Shown: positions 9,367 through 20,578, numbered from the stretch's first letter. The stretch: 55,705 nucleotides of DNA from Comamonadaceae bacterium (GCA_947485165.1 CANKRG010000007.1:1-55705), one strand, 5' to 3'. The notes: generated by a model from the sequence alone, not told the origin. Translations and numbers: made by a program.

Positions 9367-9906
9367 ATGGCACGTTTACAACAACAATACCGCGAGACAA
9401 TTGCTCCTGCGATGGTCGCCAAGTTTGGCTACACATCAGCGATGCAAGTGCCGCGTTTGACAAAAATCACGCTCAACATGGGTGTGAGTGAGGCGGTCTC
9501 TGACAAGAAAGTCATGGACAACGCAGTTGCTGACCTGACAAAAATTGCAGGCCAAAAACCTGTGGTGACCGTGGCGAAGAAGCCAATCGCTGGTTTTAAA
9601 ATCCGCGAAGGTCAAGCCATTGGTTGCATGGTTACTTTGCGTGGTGTGCAGATGTGGGAATTCTTGGATCGTTTTGTTACCGTGGCTTTGCCTCGCGTAC
9701 GTGACTTCCGTGGTATCTCTGGTCGCGCATTTGACGGTCGTGGTAACTACAACATCGGCGTTAAAGAGCAGATCATTTTCCCTGAAATTGAATACGACAA
9801 AGTTGATGCTTTGCGCGGTCTCAATATCAGTATCACCACAACGGCTAAAACTGATGAAGAGTGCAAAGCACTGCTCACAGCATTCCGTTTCCCGTTCAAA
9901 AACTGA
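9367..9906 (+). CDS. rplE: 50S ribosomal protein L5
   Basis: [39 protein letters not shown]. Confidence 0.98.
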   Translation: MARLQQQYRETIAPAMVAKFGYTSAMQVPRLTKITLNMGVSEAVSDKKVMDNAVADLTKIAGQKPVVTVAKKPIAGFKIREGQAIGCMVTLRGVQMWEFLDRFVTVALPRVRDFRGISGRAFDGRGNYNIGVKEQIIFPEIEYDKVDALRGLNISITTTAKTDEECKALLTAFRFPFKN

Positions 9907-9914
9907 GGTGACAC

Positions 9915-10220
9915 GTGGCTAAACAAGCATTAATTCAACGCGAAATCAAGCGCGACAAATTGGTTGCAAAGTACGCAAAAGTACACGCAGACAACAAAGC
10001 AATTGCTAATGATGCAAAGTCAACCGAAGAGCAGCGTGCTGCCGCTCGTTTGGTTTTGCAAAAACTCCCGCGCAACGCGAACCCGACTCGTCAACGTAAC
10101 CGTTGTGCGATCACGGGTCGTCCACGTGGTACGTTCCGTCAGTTCGGCTTGGCTCGCGCCAAGATCCGTGAGATGGCTTTCGCTGGGAATATTCCCGGTA
10201 TCACCAAAGCCAGCTGGTAA
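9915..10220 (+). CDS. rpsN: 30S ribosomal protein S14
   Basis: [41 protein letters not shown]. Confidence 0.98.
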   Translation: MAKQALIQREIKRDKLVAKYAKVHADNKAIANDAKSTEEQRAAARLVLQKLPRNANPTRQRNRCAITGRPRGTFRQFGLARAKIREMAFAGNIPGITKASW

Positions 10221-10235
10221 GTCAGGAGATTAAAC

Positions 10236-10631
10236 ATGAGTATGAGTGATCCAATCGCCGACTTGCTAACTCGCATTCGTAATGCGCAGATGGTGGCGAA
10301 GCCCGCAGTAGCGGTGCCCTCTTCTAAAGTAAAAATTGCTATTGCCCAAGTCTTAAAAGACGAAGGTTATATCGATAGTTTCGAAGTGAAAACTGAAGGC
10401 GGCAAAGCTGAACTTCAAATCACTTTGAAGTACTATGCTGGCCGTCCTGTGATTGAGCGCATCGAGCGCGTCAGTCGCCCGGGTCTACGTGTCTACAAAG
10501 GCCGTGATGACATTCCTCAGGTCCAAAACGGCATGGGTGTTGCCATTGTGACCACGCCACAAGGCGTTATGACAGATCGCAAAGCACGCGCTACCGGTAT
10601 CGGTGGTGAAGTGTTGTGCTACGTCGCTTAA
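10236..10631 (+). CDS. rpsH: 30S ribosomal protein S8
   Basis: [18 protein letters not shown]...[36 protein letters not shown]. Confidence 0.98.
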   Translation: MSMSDPIADLLTRIRNAQMVAKPAVAVPSSKVKIAIAQVLKDEGYIDSFEVKTEGGKAELQITLKYYAGRPVIERIERVSRPGLRVYKGRDDIPQVQNGMGVAIVTTPQGVMTDRKARATGIGGEVLCYVA

Positions 10632-10666
10632 TCTGATTAATGCACGGCACACAGGAGAAATAAAAA

Positions 10667-11200
10667 ATGTCACGAATTGGAAAAATGCCAGTGTCCATCC
10701 CAGCGGGTGTGGATGTGGCGATTAATAACAGCACGATCAATATCAAGGGTACGGGCGGCGCATTGTCTCTCGCGCAAAATGCATTGGTCAGCATCGTCAA
10801 CAATGCTGGTGCGCTCACTTTTGCTCCGGCAAATGAGTCACGTGAAGCAAATGCGATGACTGGTACGATGCGTCAGCTGGTAAACAACATGGTTGTTGGT
10901 GTGACCAAGGGTTTTGAGAAGAAATTGACCTTGATTGGTGTGGGTTACAAGGCGGCAGCGTCTGGTAATAAGCTCAACTTGGCGGTTGGTTACTCTCACC
11001 CGGTCAATAAAGACATGCCGGCTGGTATCACGGTGGCAACACCTTTGCCAACAGAAATTATCATCAAAGGTGCAGACCGCCAACGTGTTGGCCAAATTGC
11101 AGCCGAGATTCGTGCTATTCGTCCACCAGAGCCTTACAAAGGCAAAGGTATCCGTTATTCGGATGAGAAGATCACGATCAAAGAGACCAAGAAGAAATAA
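10667..11200 (+). CDS. rplF: 50S ribosomal protein L6
   Basis: [15 protein letters not shown]...[16 protein letters not shown]. Confidence 0.98.
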   Translation: MSRIGKMPVSIPAGVDVAINNSTINIKGTGGALSLAQNALVSIVNNAGALTFAPANESREANAMTGTMRQLVNNMVVGVTKGFEKKLTLIGVGYKAAASGNKLNLAVGYSHPVNKDMPAGITVATPLPTEIIIKGADRQRVGQIAAEIRAIRPPEPYKGKGIRYSDEKITIKETKKK

Positions 11201-11211
11201 GGAACTGCACC

Positions 11212-11577
11212 ATGTTGACCAAAAAACAGCAGCGACTACGTCGTTCACGTCAGACTCGAATCCGTATCGCTATTCAAGGCGTTGCGCGTTTGACTGTCAA
11301 TCGTACAAATTTACATATTTATGCCAGCGTCATTTCTGGCGACGGTACCAAAGTGCTGGCTTCAGTTTCAACTGCTGCTGCTGATGTTCGTGCCAAGTTG
11401 GGCGAATCAGGCAAAGGTAGCAATGTTGCAGCAGCGCAAGCAGTTGGCACCATGATTGCTGAAAAAGCAAAAGCTGCCGGTGTTGAAAAAGTTGCGTTTG
11501 ATCGCGCAGGTTTTGCTTACCACGGTCGTGTTAAAGCACTGGCTGAAGCTGCACGCGCAGCTGGTTTGCAGTTCTAA
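11212..11577 (+). CDS. rplR: 50S ribosomal protein L18
   Basis: [29 protein letters not shown]...[20 protein letters not shown]. Confidence 0.98.
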   Translation: MLTKKQQRLRRSRQTRIRIAIQGVARLTVNRTNLHIYASVISGDGTKVLASVSTAAADVRAKLGESGKGSNVAAAQAVGTMIAEKAKAAGVEKVAFDRAGFAYHGRVKALAEAARAAGLQF

Positions 11578-11606
11578 ATTGCGCTATTAAGCGATAGGAA
11601 AATATT

Positions 11607-12131
11607 ATGGCAAAAATGCAAGCAAAAATGCAAGGTAAACCAGAAGGTCCTGAAGACGGCATGCGCGAAAAAATGATCGCGATCAACCGTGTAACCAAAG
11701 TGGTTAAGGGTGGTCGGATTTTGGGTTTCGCAGCTTTGACAGTTGTTGGTGACGGTGATGGTCGCGTCGGTATGGGTAAAGGCAAATCAAAAGAAGTGCC
11801 TGCAGCTGTGCAAAAAGCGATGGAAGAGTCACGTCGCCAATTGGTCAAAGTCTCATTGAAAAATGGCACCATTCACCACAAAGTGATGGGTCACCATGGC
11901 GCTGCAAGCGTGATGGTTGCTCCTGCACCTAAAGGTACTGGCATTATTGCTGGTGGCCCAATGCGCGCAGTTTTTGAAGTGGTGGGTATCACTGACATCG
12001 TGGCAAAAAGCCATGGTTCCAGCAACCCTTACAACATGGTGCGCGCCACTTTGGACGCCCTGAAAAAAGTAACGACTCCTTCTGATGTGGCTGCCAAACG
12101 TGGCAAAAGCATAGAAGACATTTTTGCTTAA
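11607..12131 (+). CDS. rpsE: 30S ribosomal protein S5
   Basis: [46 protein letters not shown]. Confidence 0.98.
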   Translation: MAKMQAKMQGKPEGPEDGMREKMIAINRVTKVVKGGRILGFAALTVVGDGDGRVGMGKGKSKEVPAAVQKAMEESRRQLVKVSLKNGTIHHKVMGHHGAASVMVAPAPKGTGIIAGGPMRAVFEVVGITDIVAKSHGSSNPYNMVRATLDALKKVTTPSDVAAKRGKSIEDIFA

Positions 12132-12146
12132 ATTGAGAGTAACAAC

Positions 12147-12329
12147 ATGACGACACAACAAACAGTCAAACTCCAATTGGTACGTAGTCCTATTGGATGT
12201 AAAGAATCTCACCGCGCGACCGTGCGTGGCTTGGGTTTGCGCAAAGTTAACAGCACCAGCGAGTTGGTGGATTCTCCCGCAGTTCGCGGCATGATTAACA
12301 AGATCAGCTACCTGATCAAAGTACTATAA
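12147..12329 (+). CDS. rpmD: 50S ribosomal protein L30
   Basis: [53 protein letters not shown]. Confidence 0.97.
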   Translation: MTTQQTVKLQLVRSPIGCKESHRATVRGLGLRKVNSTSELVDSPAVRGMINKISYLIKVL

Positions 12330-12339
12330 GAGGCCAGTG

Positions 12340-12771
12340 ATGGAATTAAATAGCATCAAGCCTGCTGATGGCGCAAAACATTACAAACGTCGCGTAGGTC
12401 GCGGCATTGGCTCTGGCATTGGTAAAACCGCTGGTCGTGGTCATAAGGGTCAAAAATCACGTACAGGTGGCTACCACAAAGTCGGTTTTGAAGGCGGTCA
12501 AATGCCTATGCAACGCCGTTTGCCGAAGCGCGGTTTTAAATCACATTTGCTGAAGTTCAATGCTGAAGTTACTTTGTCGGCACTCGAATTGCTCGGTGCC
12601 CCTGAAGTTGACATCTTGTCATTGAAGCAAGCTGGTTTGATTGGCGAATTGGCCAAAGTTGTCAAAGTCATCAAGTCTGGTGCTATCACACGTGCGGTCA
12701 AGCTCAATGGAATTGGTGCAACTGTTGGCGCTAAAGCAGCTATCGAAGCTGCTGGTGGCAGCATCGCTTAA
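12340..12771 (+). CDS. rplO: 50S ribosomal protein L15
   Basis: [47 protein letters not shown] at 12340. Confidence 0.98.
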   Translation: MELNSIKPADGAKHYKRRVGRGIGSGIGKTAGRGHKGQKSRTGGYHKVGFEGGQMPMQRRLPKRGFKSHLLKFNAEVTLSALELLGAPEVDILSLKQAGLIGELAKVVKVIKSGAITRAVKLNGIGATVGAKAAIEAAGGSIA

Positions 12772-12812
12772 TAGCGTTGCTTCAATCTAACAAGATACTG
12801 AAAGCATAAAGA

Positions 12813-14132
12813 GTGGCAACTGGTTCCAATCAATTAGCAAAAAACGGTAAGTTCGGCGATTTGCGTCGTCGGCTGATGTTTTTATTGCTAGCCTTGGTGG
12901 TGTATCGCATCGGTGCTCACATACCTGTTCCAGGTATTGATCCAGCACAGCTGCAGCAGTTCTTCAAGGGGCAAGAGGGTGGCATATTGAATTTGATCAA
13001 TATGTTCTCTGGCGGCGCTTTGTCACGCTTTACTATTTTTGCGCTCGGTATCATGCCGTATATTTCGGCCTCCATCATTATGCAATTGTTGGCGTATGTC
13101 GTTCCAGCATTTGAGCAAATGAAAAAAGAGGGTGAATCAGGTCGTCGTAAAATCACGCAATATACGCGTTACGGAACTCTTGGTTTGGCTTTGTTTCAAA
13201 CTATCAGTATCGCTTTGGCTTTGGAGAGCTCTCCTGGTATGGTGATTGAGCCAGGCTTTGGCTTTAGAGCTACAGCCGTGATCAGTTTGACAGCTGGGAC
13301 CATGTTTTTGATGTGGCTCGGTGAACAAATTACCGAACGCGGTTTGGGTAATGGCATTTCAATTTTGATTTTTGCAGGTATAGCTGCAGGCTTACCAAGT
13401 GCTGTGAGTGGTTTGCTTGAATTGGTACGAACCGGCGCCATGAATATATTGGTAGCTGTCGTGATTGTGGCAGTCGTCATCGGTGTGACTTATTTTGTTG
13501 TATTTGTTGAACGTGGTCAGCGCAAGATTTTGGTGAATTATGCCCGTCGACAAGTTGGCAACAAGGTGTATGGCGGTCAGTCATCGCATCTGCCATTGAA
13601 ATTGAACATGGCAGGTGTGATTCCTCCCATCTTTGCATCTTCCATTATTTTGCTCCCTGCGACTTTGGTTAGCTGGTTAAGCACAGGTGATTCAATGCGA
13701 TGGCTTAAAGACATGGCTGGCATGTTAACCCCTGGCCAGCCGATCTATGTCATGTTTTATGCTGCGGCTATCGTATTCTTCTGTTTCTTCTATACGGCTT
13801 TAGTTTTCAACAGCCGTGAAACTGCAGACAACCTGAAAAAGAGCGGTGCATTTGTGCCAGGAATTCGCCCCGGTGATCAAACAGCCAAATATATCGACAA
13901 GATTCTACTTCGACTGACCTTTGCGGGTGCTGTTTACATTACTTTTGTTTGCCTGCTGCCTGAGTTCTTAATTTTGAAATATAATGTGCCCTTCTACTTC
14001 GGTGGTACATCGCTTCTGATTATTGTGATTGTGACTATGGATTTCATGGCGCAAGTACAAAACTATATGATGTCTCAGCAGTACGATTCGCTTCTCAAAA
14101 AGGCAAATTTCAAGTCTTCTTTAGGTACTTGA
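12813..14132 (+). CDS. secY: Preprotein translocase subunit SecY (GTG start)
   Basis: [66 protein letters not shown]. Confidence 0.98.
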   Translation: MATGSNQLAKNGKFGDLRRRLMFLLLALVVYRIGAHIPVPGIDPAQLQQFFKGQEGGILNLINMFSGGALSRFTIFALGIMPYISASIIMQLLAYVVPAFEQMKKEGESGRRKITQYTRYGTLGLALFQTISIALALESSPGMVIEPGFGFRATAVISLTAGTMFLMWLGEQITERGLGNGISILIFAGIAAGLPSAVSGLLELVRTGAMNILVAVVIVAVVIGVTYFVVFVERGQRKILVNYARRQVGNKVYGGQSSHLPLKLNMAGVIPPIFASSIILLPATLVSWLSTGDSMRWLKDMAGMLTPGQPIYVMFYAAAIVFFCFFYTALVFNSRETADNLKKSGAFVPGIRPGDQTAKYIDKILLRLTFAGAVYITFVCLLPEFLILKYNVPFYFGGTSLLIIVIVTMDFMAQVQNYMMSQQYDSLLKKANFKSSLGT

Positions 14133-14139
14133 TCAAATT

Positions 14140-14358
14140 ATGTCTAAAGATGATGTTATTCAAATGGCGGGGGAAGTGGTTGAAAACCTTCCCAATGCAA
14201 CTTTCCGAGTTAAATTGGAAAATGGGCATATCGTATTGGGTCATATTTCAGGAAAAATGCGGATGCACTACATTCGAATTTTGCCTGGTGACAAGGTAAC
14301 GGTTGAGTTAACTCCCTACGATTTAACGCGGGCGAGAATTGTGTTTCGTGCTAAATAA
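14140..14358 (+). CDS. infA: Translation initiation factor IF-1
   Basis: [72 protein letters not shown]. Confidence 0.98.
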   Translation: MSKDDVIQMAGEVVENLPNATFRVKLENGHIVLGHISGKMRMHYIRILPGDKVTVELTPYDLTRARIVFRAK

Positions 14359-14397
14359 ATTAAATTATTTAGTTTTATTTAGCACGTTGGTTTTTTT
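14347..14397 (+). terminator. Predicted intrinsic terminator/attenuator between infA and rpmJ
   Basis: Perfect 13-bp inverted repeat CGTGCTAAATAAA (14347-14359) / TTTATTTAGCACG (14374-14386) followed by TTGGTTTTTTT; 5' arm includes the infA stop codon. Confidence 0.7.
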
Positions 14398-14418
14398 ATA
14401 GATATTTGGGAGAATGAA

Positions 14419-14532
14419 ATGAAAGTTTCGGCTTCGGTCAAGAAAATTTGCCGCAACTGCAAAATCATCCGTCGTAAGGGTGTAGTGCGTGTTATCTGTA
14501 CAGATCCACGTCACAAGCAGCGCCAAGGTTAA
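14419..14532 (+). CDS. rpmJ: 50S ribosomal protein L36 (37 aa, absent from ORF track)
   Basis: [37 protein letters not shown]; zinc-ribbon Cys/His positions retained. Confidence 0.97.
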   Translation: MKVSASVKKICRNCKIIRRKGVVRVICTDPRHKQRQG

Positions 14533-14556
14533 TTTATAAAGTTTTAGAGGACGTAT

Positions 14557-14922
14557 ATGGCACGTATAGCAGGTATTAATATTCCTCAGCATCAACATGC
14601 TGAAATCGGATTGACCGCAATTTTCGGTATTGGTCGTACACGCGCACGCAAAATTTGCGAAGCATGTGATATTGCCTATTCCAAGAAAATCAAGGATCTC
14701 ACTGACGGTGATTTGGAAAAAATTCGCGATCAAATCGCAGTTTTTACCATTGAAGGTGATTTGCGTCGTGAGACAACCATGAACATCAAGCGTTTGATGG
14801 ACATTGGTTGCTATCGCGGTTTCCGTCATCGTCGCGGTCTGCCTATGCGTGGTCAAAGAACGCGTACCAATGCGCGTACGCGAAAAGGTCCGCGCAAAGC
14901 GGCGGCATCGTTGAAAAAATAA
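14557..14922 (+). CDS. rpsM: 30S ribosomal protein S13
   Basis: [34 protein letters not shown]...[25 protein letters not shown]. Confidence 0.98.
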   Translation: MARIAGINIPQHQHAEIGLTAIFGIGRTRARKICEACDIAYSKKIKDLTDGDLEKIRDQIAVFTIEGDLRRETTMNIKRLMDIGCYRGFRHRRGLPMRGQRTRTNARTRKGPRKAAASLKK

Positions 14923-14939
14923 TCAGATAGAACACTATT

Positions 14940-15344
14940 ATGGCAAAAGCACCATCCAATAGCGCGGCTCAACGCGTACGTAAAAAAGTCCGCAAGAACG
15001 TTGCGGATGGCATTGCACACGTGCATGCATCGTTTAACAACACCATCATTACCATCACCGATCGTCAAGGCAATTCATTGGCCTGGGCTTCATCAGGTGG
15101 TCAAGGTTTCAAGGGCTCACGTAAGTCAACACCATACGCTGCTCAAGTGGCTTCTGAAGTTGCTGGTCGTGCTGCCATGGAGCAAGGCATCAAAAACGTT
15201 GATGTTGAAATCAAAGGTCCAGGTCCAGGTCGCGAATCTTCGGTTCGTGCGCTCGGCGCATTGGGCATTCGTATCAATTCAATTGCTGATGTCACGCCTG
15301 TACCGCACAACGGTTGCAGGCCGCAAAAACGTCGTCGTATCTAA
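14940..15344 (+). CDS. rpsK: 30S ribosomal protein S11
   Basis: [43 protein letters not shown]. Confidence 0.98.
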   Translation: MAKAPSNSAAQRVRKKVRKNVADGIAHVHASFNNTIITITDRQGNSLAWASSGGQGFKGSRKSTPYAAQVASEVAGRAAMEQGIKNVDVEIKGPGPGRESSVRALGALGIRINSIADVTPVPHNGCRPQKRRRI

Positions 15345-15367
15345 TTTTTTGAAGTCAGCAAGTTTTC

Positions 15368-15457
15368 GGGCTTGTTGAATTTAGAATTTAACTCGGCAAT
15401 CAATCAAAGCCCACCGCTATTGGCAGCTTGTCAGTAGCTCCCACAGCTAGTCTGTGG
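15368..15457 (+). promoter_or_regulatory. Structured intergenic leader upstream of rpsD (two hairpins)
   Basis: GGGCTT-GTTGA / TCAAT-CA-AAGCCC (15368-15412) and CCACAG-CTAGT-CTGTGG (15441-15457). Confidence 0.45.
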
Positions 15458-15481
15458 CAGATGATATAAAAGGAAGTTCAA

Positions 15482-16105
15482 GTGGCACGTTATTTAGGCC
15501 CTAAGGCCAAGCTCTCCCGCCGTGAAGGCACCGATCTTTTCTTGAAGAGCGCACGTCGTTCTATCAGCGATAAAGCAAAATTTGACTCTAAACCAGGTCA
15601 ACACGGACGCACTTCAGGTGCACGTACGTCAGATTTTGGTTTGCAACTGCGCGAAAAACAAAAAGTTAAGCGTATGTACGGTATCTTGGAGCGCCAGTTC
15701 CGCCGTTATTTTGCAGAAGCTGACCGTCGTAAAGGCAATACAGGTGCAAACTTGTTGTCATTGCTCGAGTCACGTTTGGACAACGTTGTTTACCGTATGG
15801 GTTTTGGCTCAACACGTGCTGAAGCGCGTCAGTTGGTGTCGCACAAAGCCATGACCGTGAACGGTCAGTCTGTCAACATTCCGTCTTACATGGTTAAGGC
15901 TGGTGATGTGATCGCTGTGCGTGACAAATCTAAAGCGCAAACACGTATTGCCGAAGCCTTGCAATTGGCTCAACAAGTTGGTATGCCAGCTTGGGTGGAA
16001 GTTAACATCGAAAAAGCAACAGGTACTTTCAAGAAGTCTCCTGATCGTGACGAATTCGGTGCCGATATCAATGAATCGCTCATTGTTGAGCTGTATTCTC
16101 GCTAA
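15482..16105 (+). CDS. rpsD: 30S ribosomal protein S4
   Basis: [23 protein letters not shown]...[42 protein letters not shown]. Confidence 0.98.
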   Translation: MARYLGPKAKLSRREGTDLFLKSARRSISDKAKFDSKPGQHGRTSGARTSDFGLQLREKQKVKRMYGILERQFRRYFAEADRRKGNTGANLLSLLESRLDNVVYRMGFGSTRAEARQLVSHKAMTVNGQSVNIPSYMVKAGDVIAVRDKSKAQTRIAEALQLAQQVGMPAWVEVNIEKATGTFKKSPDRDEFGADINESLIVELYSR

Positions 16106-16123
16106 AAATCATTTTAATTGGTT

Positions 16124-16186
16124 CTCGAACTTGCTTCGCATTGCAAGTTTGAGCGCTTCACCAGCTTTACCGGCGTAACGAGCTGG
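16124..16186 (+). promoter_or_regulatory. Two tandem strong hairpins in the rpsD-rpoA intergenic region
   Basis: CTCGAACTTGC-8nt-GCAAGTTTGAG (11 bp, one G-U) and CCAGCTTTAC-CGGC-GTAA(CG)AGCTGG (10 bp with 2-nt bulge). Confidence 0.6.
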
Positions 16187-16207
16187 GGGTATTGAGAGGA
16201 AATTAAT

Positions 16208-17203
16208 ATGCAAGCAAATCTATTAAAACCAAAAGCTATCCACGTAGAGCAACTCAGTGCTAACCGTGCCAAGGTGACATTAGAGCCTTTCGAGCGTGGC
16301 TATGGACACACGCTAGGTAATGCCTTGCGTCGCGTTTTGTTGTCTTCCATGGTCGGCTATGCCGCTACTGAAGTGACAATCGCTGGTGTTTTACACGAGT
16401 ACTCATCTATTGATGGCGTGCAAGAAGATGTCGTCAACATTTTATTGAACCTCAAGGGCGTTGTCTTCAAATTGCATAACCGCGATGAAGTCACCTTGAG
16501 CTTGCGCAAAGACGGCGAAGGCCCAGTCACTGCCGCTGATATTCAAACGCCGCACGATGTCGAAATCGTGAATCCTGATCACATCATTGCTCACTTGTCG
16601 CAAGGCGGTAAGTTGGACATGCAGATCAAGGTTGAAAAAGGCCGTGGCTATGTACCAGGTACGATGCGTCGTTTTGGCGATGAGCCAAATAAATCTATCG
16701 GCCGTATCGTTTTAGATGCTTCTTTTTCACCAGTATCACGCGTCAGCTATGCTGTTGAGAATGCACGTGTTGAACAGCGTACCGACTTGGATAAACTGGT
16801 TATTGAGATCGAAACCAATGGCGCCATCAACGCTGAAGATGCTGTGCGTTCATCGGCCAAAATTTTGGTTGAACAATTGGCTGTGTTTGCGCAATTAGAA
16901 GGTAGCGAATTAGCGGCTTTCGATGCGCCAAGCTCGGCACGTAATGCGCAGCAGTTTGATCCATTGTTGTTGCGCCCAGTTGATGAGTTAGAACTCACCG
17001 TTCGCTCTGCCAACTGCCTCAAAGCAGAAAACATCTATTACATTGGTGATTTGATCCAGCGCTCTGAAAATGAATTGCTCAAAACGCCAAACTTGGGTCG
17101 TAAATCACTCAATGAAATCAAAGAAGTTTTGGCTTCTCGCGGTTTGACATTGGGCATGAAGCTCGAGAGCTGGCCACCAGCTGGTTTGGATAAACAAGGG
17201 TAA
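16208..17203 (+). CDS. rpoA: DNA-directed RNA polymerase subunit alpha
   Basis: [48 protein letters not shown]...[19 protein letters not shown]. Confidence 0.98.
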   Translation: MQANLLKPKAIHVEQLSANRAKVTLEPFERGYGHTLGNALRRVLLSSMVGYAATEVTIAGVLHEYSSIDGVQEDVVNILLNLKGVVFKLHNRDEVTLSLRKDGEGPVTAADIQTPHDVEIVNPDHIIAHLSQGGKLDMQIKVEKGRGYVPGTMRRFGDEPNKSIGRIVLDASFSPVSRVSYAVENARVEQRTDLDKLVIEIETNGAINAEDAVRSSAKILVEQLAVFAQLEGSELAAFDAPSSARNAQQFDPLLLRPVDELELTVRSANCLKAENIYYIGDLIQRSENELLKTPNLGRKSLNEIKEVLASRGLTLGMKLESWPPAGLDKQG

Positions 17204-17346
17204 AGATCATTTTTTTGAATCTTTTGATTTAAAAGAATGTGAAAGAATTTATATAAATACAAACGGCGAGATTTGAGTCACATCAAACTTGCAGTTTCAA
17301 TCGGATAGTACCTGATACGGCTATCTACTAATAAAAGGAAAACACC

Positions 17347-17739
17347 ATGCGCCACGGACACGGACTACGTAAACTAAACAGAACCAGCGAACACCGCTTA
17401 GCGATGCTTCGCAACATGATGAATTCGCTCATTGAGCATGAAGTCATCAAAACAACTTTGCCAAAAGCAAAAGAACTACGCCGCGTTGTTGAGCCAATGA
17501 TCACCTTGGCTAAAAATCCAACTTTGGCGAACAAGCGTATGGCTTTTGACCGTTTGCGCGACCGCAATTCAGTCGTGAAATTGTTTGCTGATCTGGGCCC
17601 ACGCTTTGCTGCGCGTCCTGGTGGCTACACACGTATTTTGAAAATGGGTTTCCGCGTGGGTGACAATGCACCTATGGCTTTGGTCGAATTGGTTGACCGC
17701 CCAGACACAACGGCACCAGCAGTTGAAGATAAAGCGTAA
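17347..17739 (+). CDS. rplQ: 50S ribosomal protein L17
   Basis: [56 protein letters not shown]. Confidence 0.98.
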   Translation: MRHGHGLRKLNRTSEHRLAMLRNMMNSLIEHEVIKTTLPKAKELRRVVEPMITLAKNPTLANKRMAFDRLRDRNSVVKLFADLGPRFAARPGGYTRILKMGFRVGDNAPMALVELVDRPDTTAPAVEDKA

Positions 17740-17836
17740 GCTTAGATAATTTTTGTAATCACCAGATAATAAATAATATTTAACTCACTCATTTAACTCG
17801 CAGAGTTGGATAAGTAAGTTATAATAGAGTAGTTAA

Positions 17837-17913
<77 letters not shown>

Positions 17914-17918
17914 ATATA

Positions 17919-17953
17919 AAACCCTCAGAATTTAGGTTCTGAGGGTTTTTTTA
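17919..17953 (+). terminator. Rho-independent terminator after tRNA-fMet
   Basis: AAACCCTCAGAA-TTTAGG-TTCTGAGGGTTTTTTT (12-bp stem plus T-tract). Confidence 0.92.
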
Positions 17954-18022
17954 TGTTCGCTGCTGATTGCAGTTGAGGCGGACAGCAAAAAGGTTGGTGA
18001 TCCAGAATGATCTGCAGCGCCT

Positions 18023-20578
18023 TTATTGCTGTCGTAGTGTTTCAATCACCGGTCTGCGCAGCACAGACCGCAGCACATAGGTGCCTGCAATCAGCGCCAA
18101 CACCGACCCAGCAAAAGCACCGGCTAGCGGTACCCACAGTTTGATACTCCAGCTGAATTCAAACACATAGCGTGCCATGGCCCAGCCGATTGCCACCGCA
18201 ATGATGCTGGCTAAGAAACCCGCTAACAGGCCCACACCGGCCAGTTCAGCCCCTTGCACTTGCCGCAACAGTTTGCCGCCAGCGCCGAGGGCGCGCATCA
18301 CGGCAAATTCTTTGGCACGTTCGTCCTTGGTGGCTGTAATAGCAGTCAGCAACACAACCACACCGGCTGCCAAGGTGAACGCAAACAAAAACTCAACAGC
18401 GCGAATCACTTGATCGAGCACTTTTTGAATTTGCGACAGCGTCGCGCTCATGTCCACATTGGTGATGTTGGGATAGTTTTTGACGAGTGCATTGTCAAAG
18501 GCCGCACTGTTATTGCCTTCTGTTGCGGGCGCACGAAATGCACCCATGTACGTTACAGGCACGCCTGCCAATTGCGCGACTGGGAACATCACATAAAAGT
18601 TAGCCCGCATCGAGCCCCAATCTACTTTGCGGATGGAACTCACCTTGCTCTCAAGCATCATGCCGCCCACGTCAAAGCGCAGTTTGTCACCCATGGCCAG
18701 ATTCAAGGTTTTCGACACGCTTTCTTCCACGCTTACGCCGCCGCTTTCCTCGGGTGTCCATGCGCCGGCCGTGACGATGTTGTGCGCAGGTAAAGCAGCG
18801 CTGTTGGATAAATTGAACTCTCTATCCAGCATGCGCTTGGCACGGTCGTCTGCAAAATTGTCTGGTTTCACATCTGCGTTATTAATCGCCACCAAACGCC
18901 CGCGAATCATGGGGTACCAGTCATAATTTTTGATACCCGCCTGCTTCAGCGTTTGTTGAAAACTCTCGCTTTGCTCAGGCATCACATTGATGACAAAGCG
19001 GTTGGGTGCATCGGGCGGTGTGGCTTTGCGCCAGCTGTCGAGCAAGTCGGTTCGCAGCAGCACCAATAAAATCAAAGCCAGCAGCCCGAGCGACAACGCG
19101 CTGATTTGCACCACCGCAAATGCTGGTCGCGCCGTGAGCTGCCGCGTTGCCAGCACCAGCCAGCGCGGAGCGGTGGCATCGTTCACACTGATGCGCAGCA
19201 GTTTGATGGCCAAGTAGCTGATGCCCGCAAACAGCACCACAGCCGCCGCAAAACCACCGACAGTGATCAAAGCCAGTTTCAAATCACTGCTGGTTGCCAG
19301 TAACAGCGTCACAAACCCCGCCAGGCCCAAACTCAGCACGGCCAACGAAGCCGGTTTCAAGCTGCCCACATCGCGCCGAATCACCCGCAGCGGCGGCACT
19401 TGCGCCAGCTGCAACACAGGTGGCAGACCAAATGCCAGCAGCAGCGTCATGCCCATGCCCAAACCAAATGCGACCGGCCACAACGACGCAGCAGGCAAGC
19501 TCGATTCAATCAACCCCGCCAGCAGCAACACAAACACATAGTGCACCGCATAGCCAATCAACACACCCAGCGCACTGGCAAACAGCCCAACCAGTGCAAA
19601 TTCAAAGGTATAGCTCAGCCCAATATTGCGCTGGCTCTGCCCCAGCACGCGCAGCATCGCGCAATCGTCCAAATGCTTAGCCGCAAAGCCCCGCGCTGCT
19701 AAAGCTACTGCCACAGCGCTCAGCAGGGCGGCGAGCAGGGCGATCAAGCTCAAAAACTTCTCGGCTCTGTCCAGTGTTTGCTTCATCTCCGGCCGCCCGC
19801 TCTCGAACGATTCCAGCCGCACGCCGGCGATGTTTTGTGTCTTGGCAAAATCCACAAACGCCTTCATGGCCTTATCCGCCACCGGCCCGCCCGAACCCGT
19901 GCCCGCCACGGCAAACCGATACGTCACCCGGCTGGCCGGTTGAATCAAGCCAGTCGCCGCCATGCCCGCCATGTTGACCATCACGCGCGGTGCGAAATTG
20001 GCAAACCCTGCGCCGCGGTCAGGTTCAGCCGTGATGATTTGGCCAATCCGCAGCTCCGCATCGCCCAGCAATAGCTTGTCGCCGACCTGCAAACCTATGC
20101 CATCCAGCAATGCGGCATCTACCCAAGCTTCGCCCACTGCGGGCACAGCGCGTGTTTTAGCGGGTTCTGAGCCTGGTTTTGATGTGATTTGTAAACTCCC
20201 CCGCAGCGGGTAAGCCTCGCTCACCGCTTTCAGCGCGACAAGTTTGGTCATGGGGTCGGTTTGTCCAACCGCCTGTGGGGTGGATGCTGCTCTGGCCATC
20301 GTCGGAAACCCCAGCGTAAACGCCGTCTGCAGCCCCAGTTGCTTGGCTTTATCGATAAATACCTGTGGCGTGGGGTTGTCGCTAGAAATGACCGCGTCGC
20401 CCCCCAACAGCTGGCGCGCATCCCGCTGCAGCCCACCGTTCAGCCTATCCGCAAAAAACCCCACCGCCGTCAGCGCCGCCACTGCTAGCGCCACCGCCAA
20501 AACCAGCAACCGCAGTTCCCCCGCCCGCAAGTCCCGCCAAAGTGACCGCCACCCCAATACGTAAAATGCTGTGTTCAT
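18023..20578 (-). CDS. FtsX-family ABC transporter permease (YbbP-like, 851 aa)
   Basis: N-terminal YVLGWRSLWRDLRAGELRLLVLAVALAVAALTAVGFFADRL; multiple TM segments and two FtsX-like modules; no ATPase gene next to it in the window. Confidence 0.85.
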   Translation of the reverse strand: MNTAFYVLGWRSLWRDLRAGELRLLVLAVALAVAALTAVGFFADRLNGGLQRDARQLLGGDAVISSDNPTPQVFIDKAKQLGLQTAFTLGFPTMARAASTPQAVGQTDPMTKLVALKAVSEAYPLRGSLQITSKPGSEPAKTRAVPAVGEAWVDAALLDGIGLQVGDKLLLGDAELRIGQIITAEPDRGAGFANFAPRVMVNMAGMAATGLIQPASRVTYRFAVAGTGSGGPVADKAMKAFVDFAKTQNIAGVRLESFESGRPEMKQTLDRAEKFLSLIALLAALLSAVAVALAARGFAAKHLDDCAMLRVLGQSQRNIGLSYTFEFALVGLFASALGVLIGYAVHYVFVLLLAGLIESSLPAASLWPVAFGLGMGMTLLLAFGLPPVLQLAQVPPLRVIRRDVGSLKPASLAVLSLGLAGFVTLLLATSSDLKLALITVGGFAAAVVLFAGISYLAIKLLRISVNDATAPRWLVLATRQLTARPAFAVVQISALSLGLLALILLVLLRTDLLDSWRKATPPDAPNRFVINVMPEQSESFQQTLKQAGIKNYDWYPMIRGRLVAINNADVKPDNFADDRAKRMLDREFNLSNSAALPAHNIVTAGAWTPEESGGVSVEESVSKTLNLAMGDKLRFDVGGMMLESKVSSIRKVDWGSMRANFYVMFPVAQLAGVPVTYMGAFRAPATEGNNSAAFDNALVKNYPNITNVDMSATLSQIQKVLDQVIRAVEFLFAFTLAAGVVVLLTAITATKDERAKEFAVMRALGAGGKLLRQVQGAELAGVGLLAGFLASIIAVAIGWAMARYVFEFSWSIKLWVPLAGAFAGSVLALIAGTYVLRSVLRRPVIETLRQQ

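Noticed and set aside
10838-11248. Antisense and alternative-frame ORFs across the ribosomal operon (e.g. 10838..11248, 10935..11384, 11853..12212)
   Set aside because: They lie over conserved ribosomal protein genes and have no family features.
18480-18495. Possible operon link between the permease and the downstream tRNA/rplQ
   Set aside because: Genes converge and a strong terminator (17919-17953) separates them.
18254-18793. Long plus-strand ORF (179 aa) and similar antisense ORFs over the FtsX permease gene
   Set aside because: Antisense to a clear 851-aa permease; His/Arg/Pro-rich composition typical of shadow frames; no recognisable domain.
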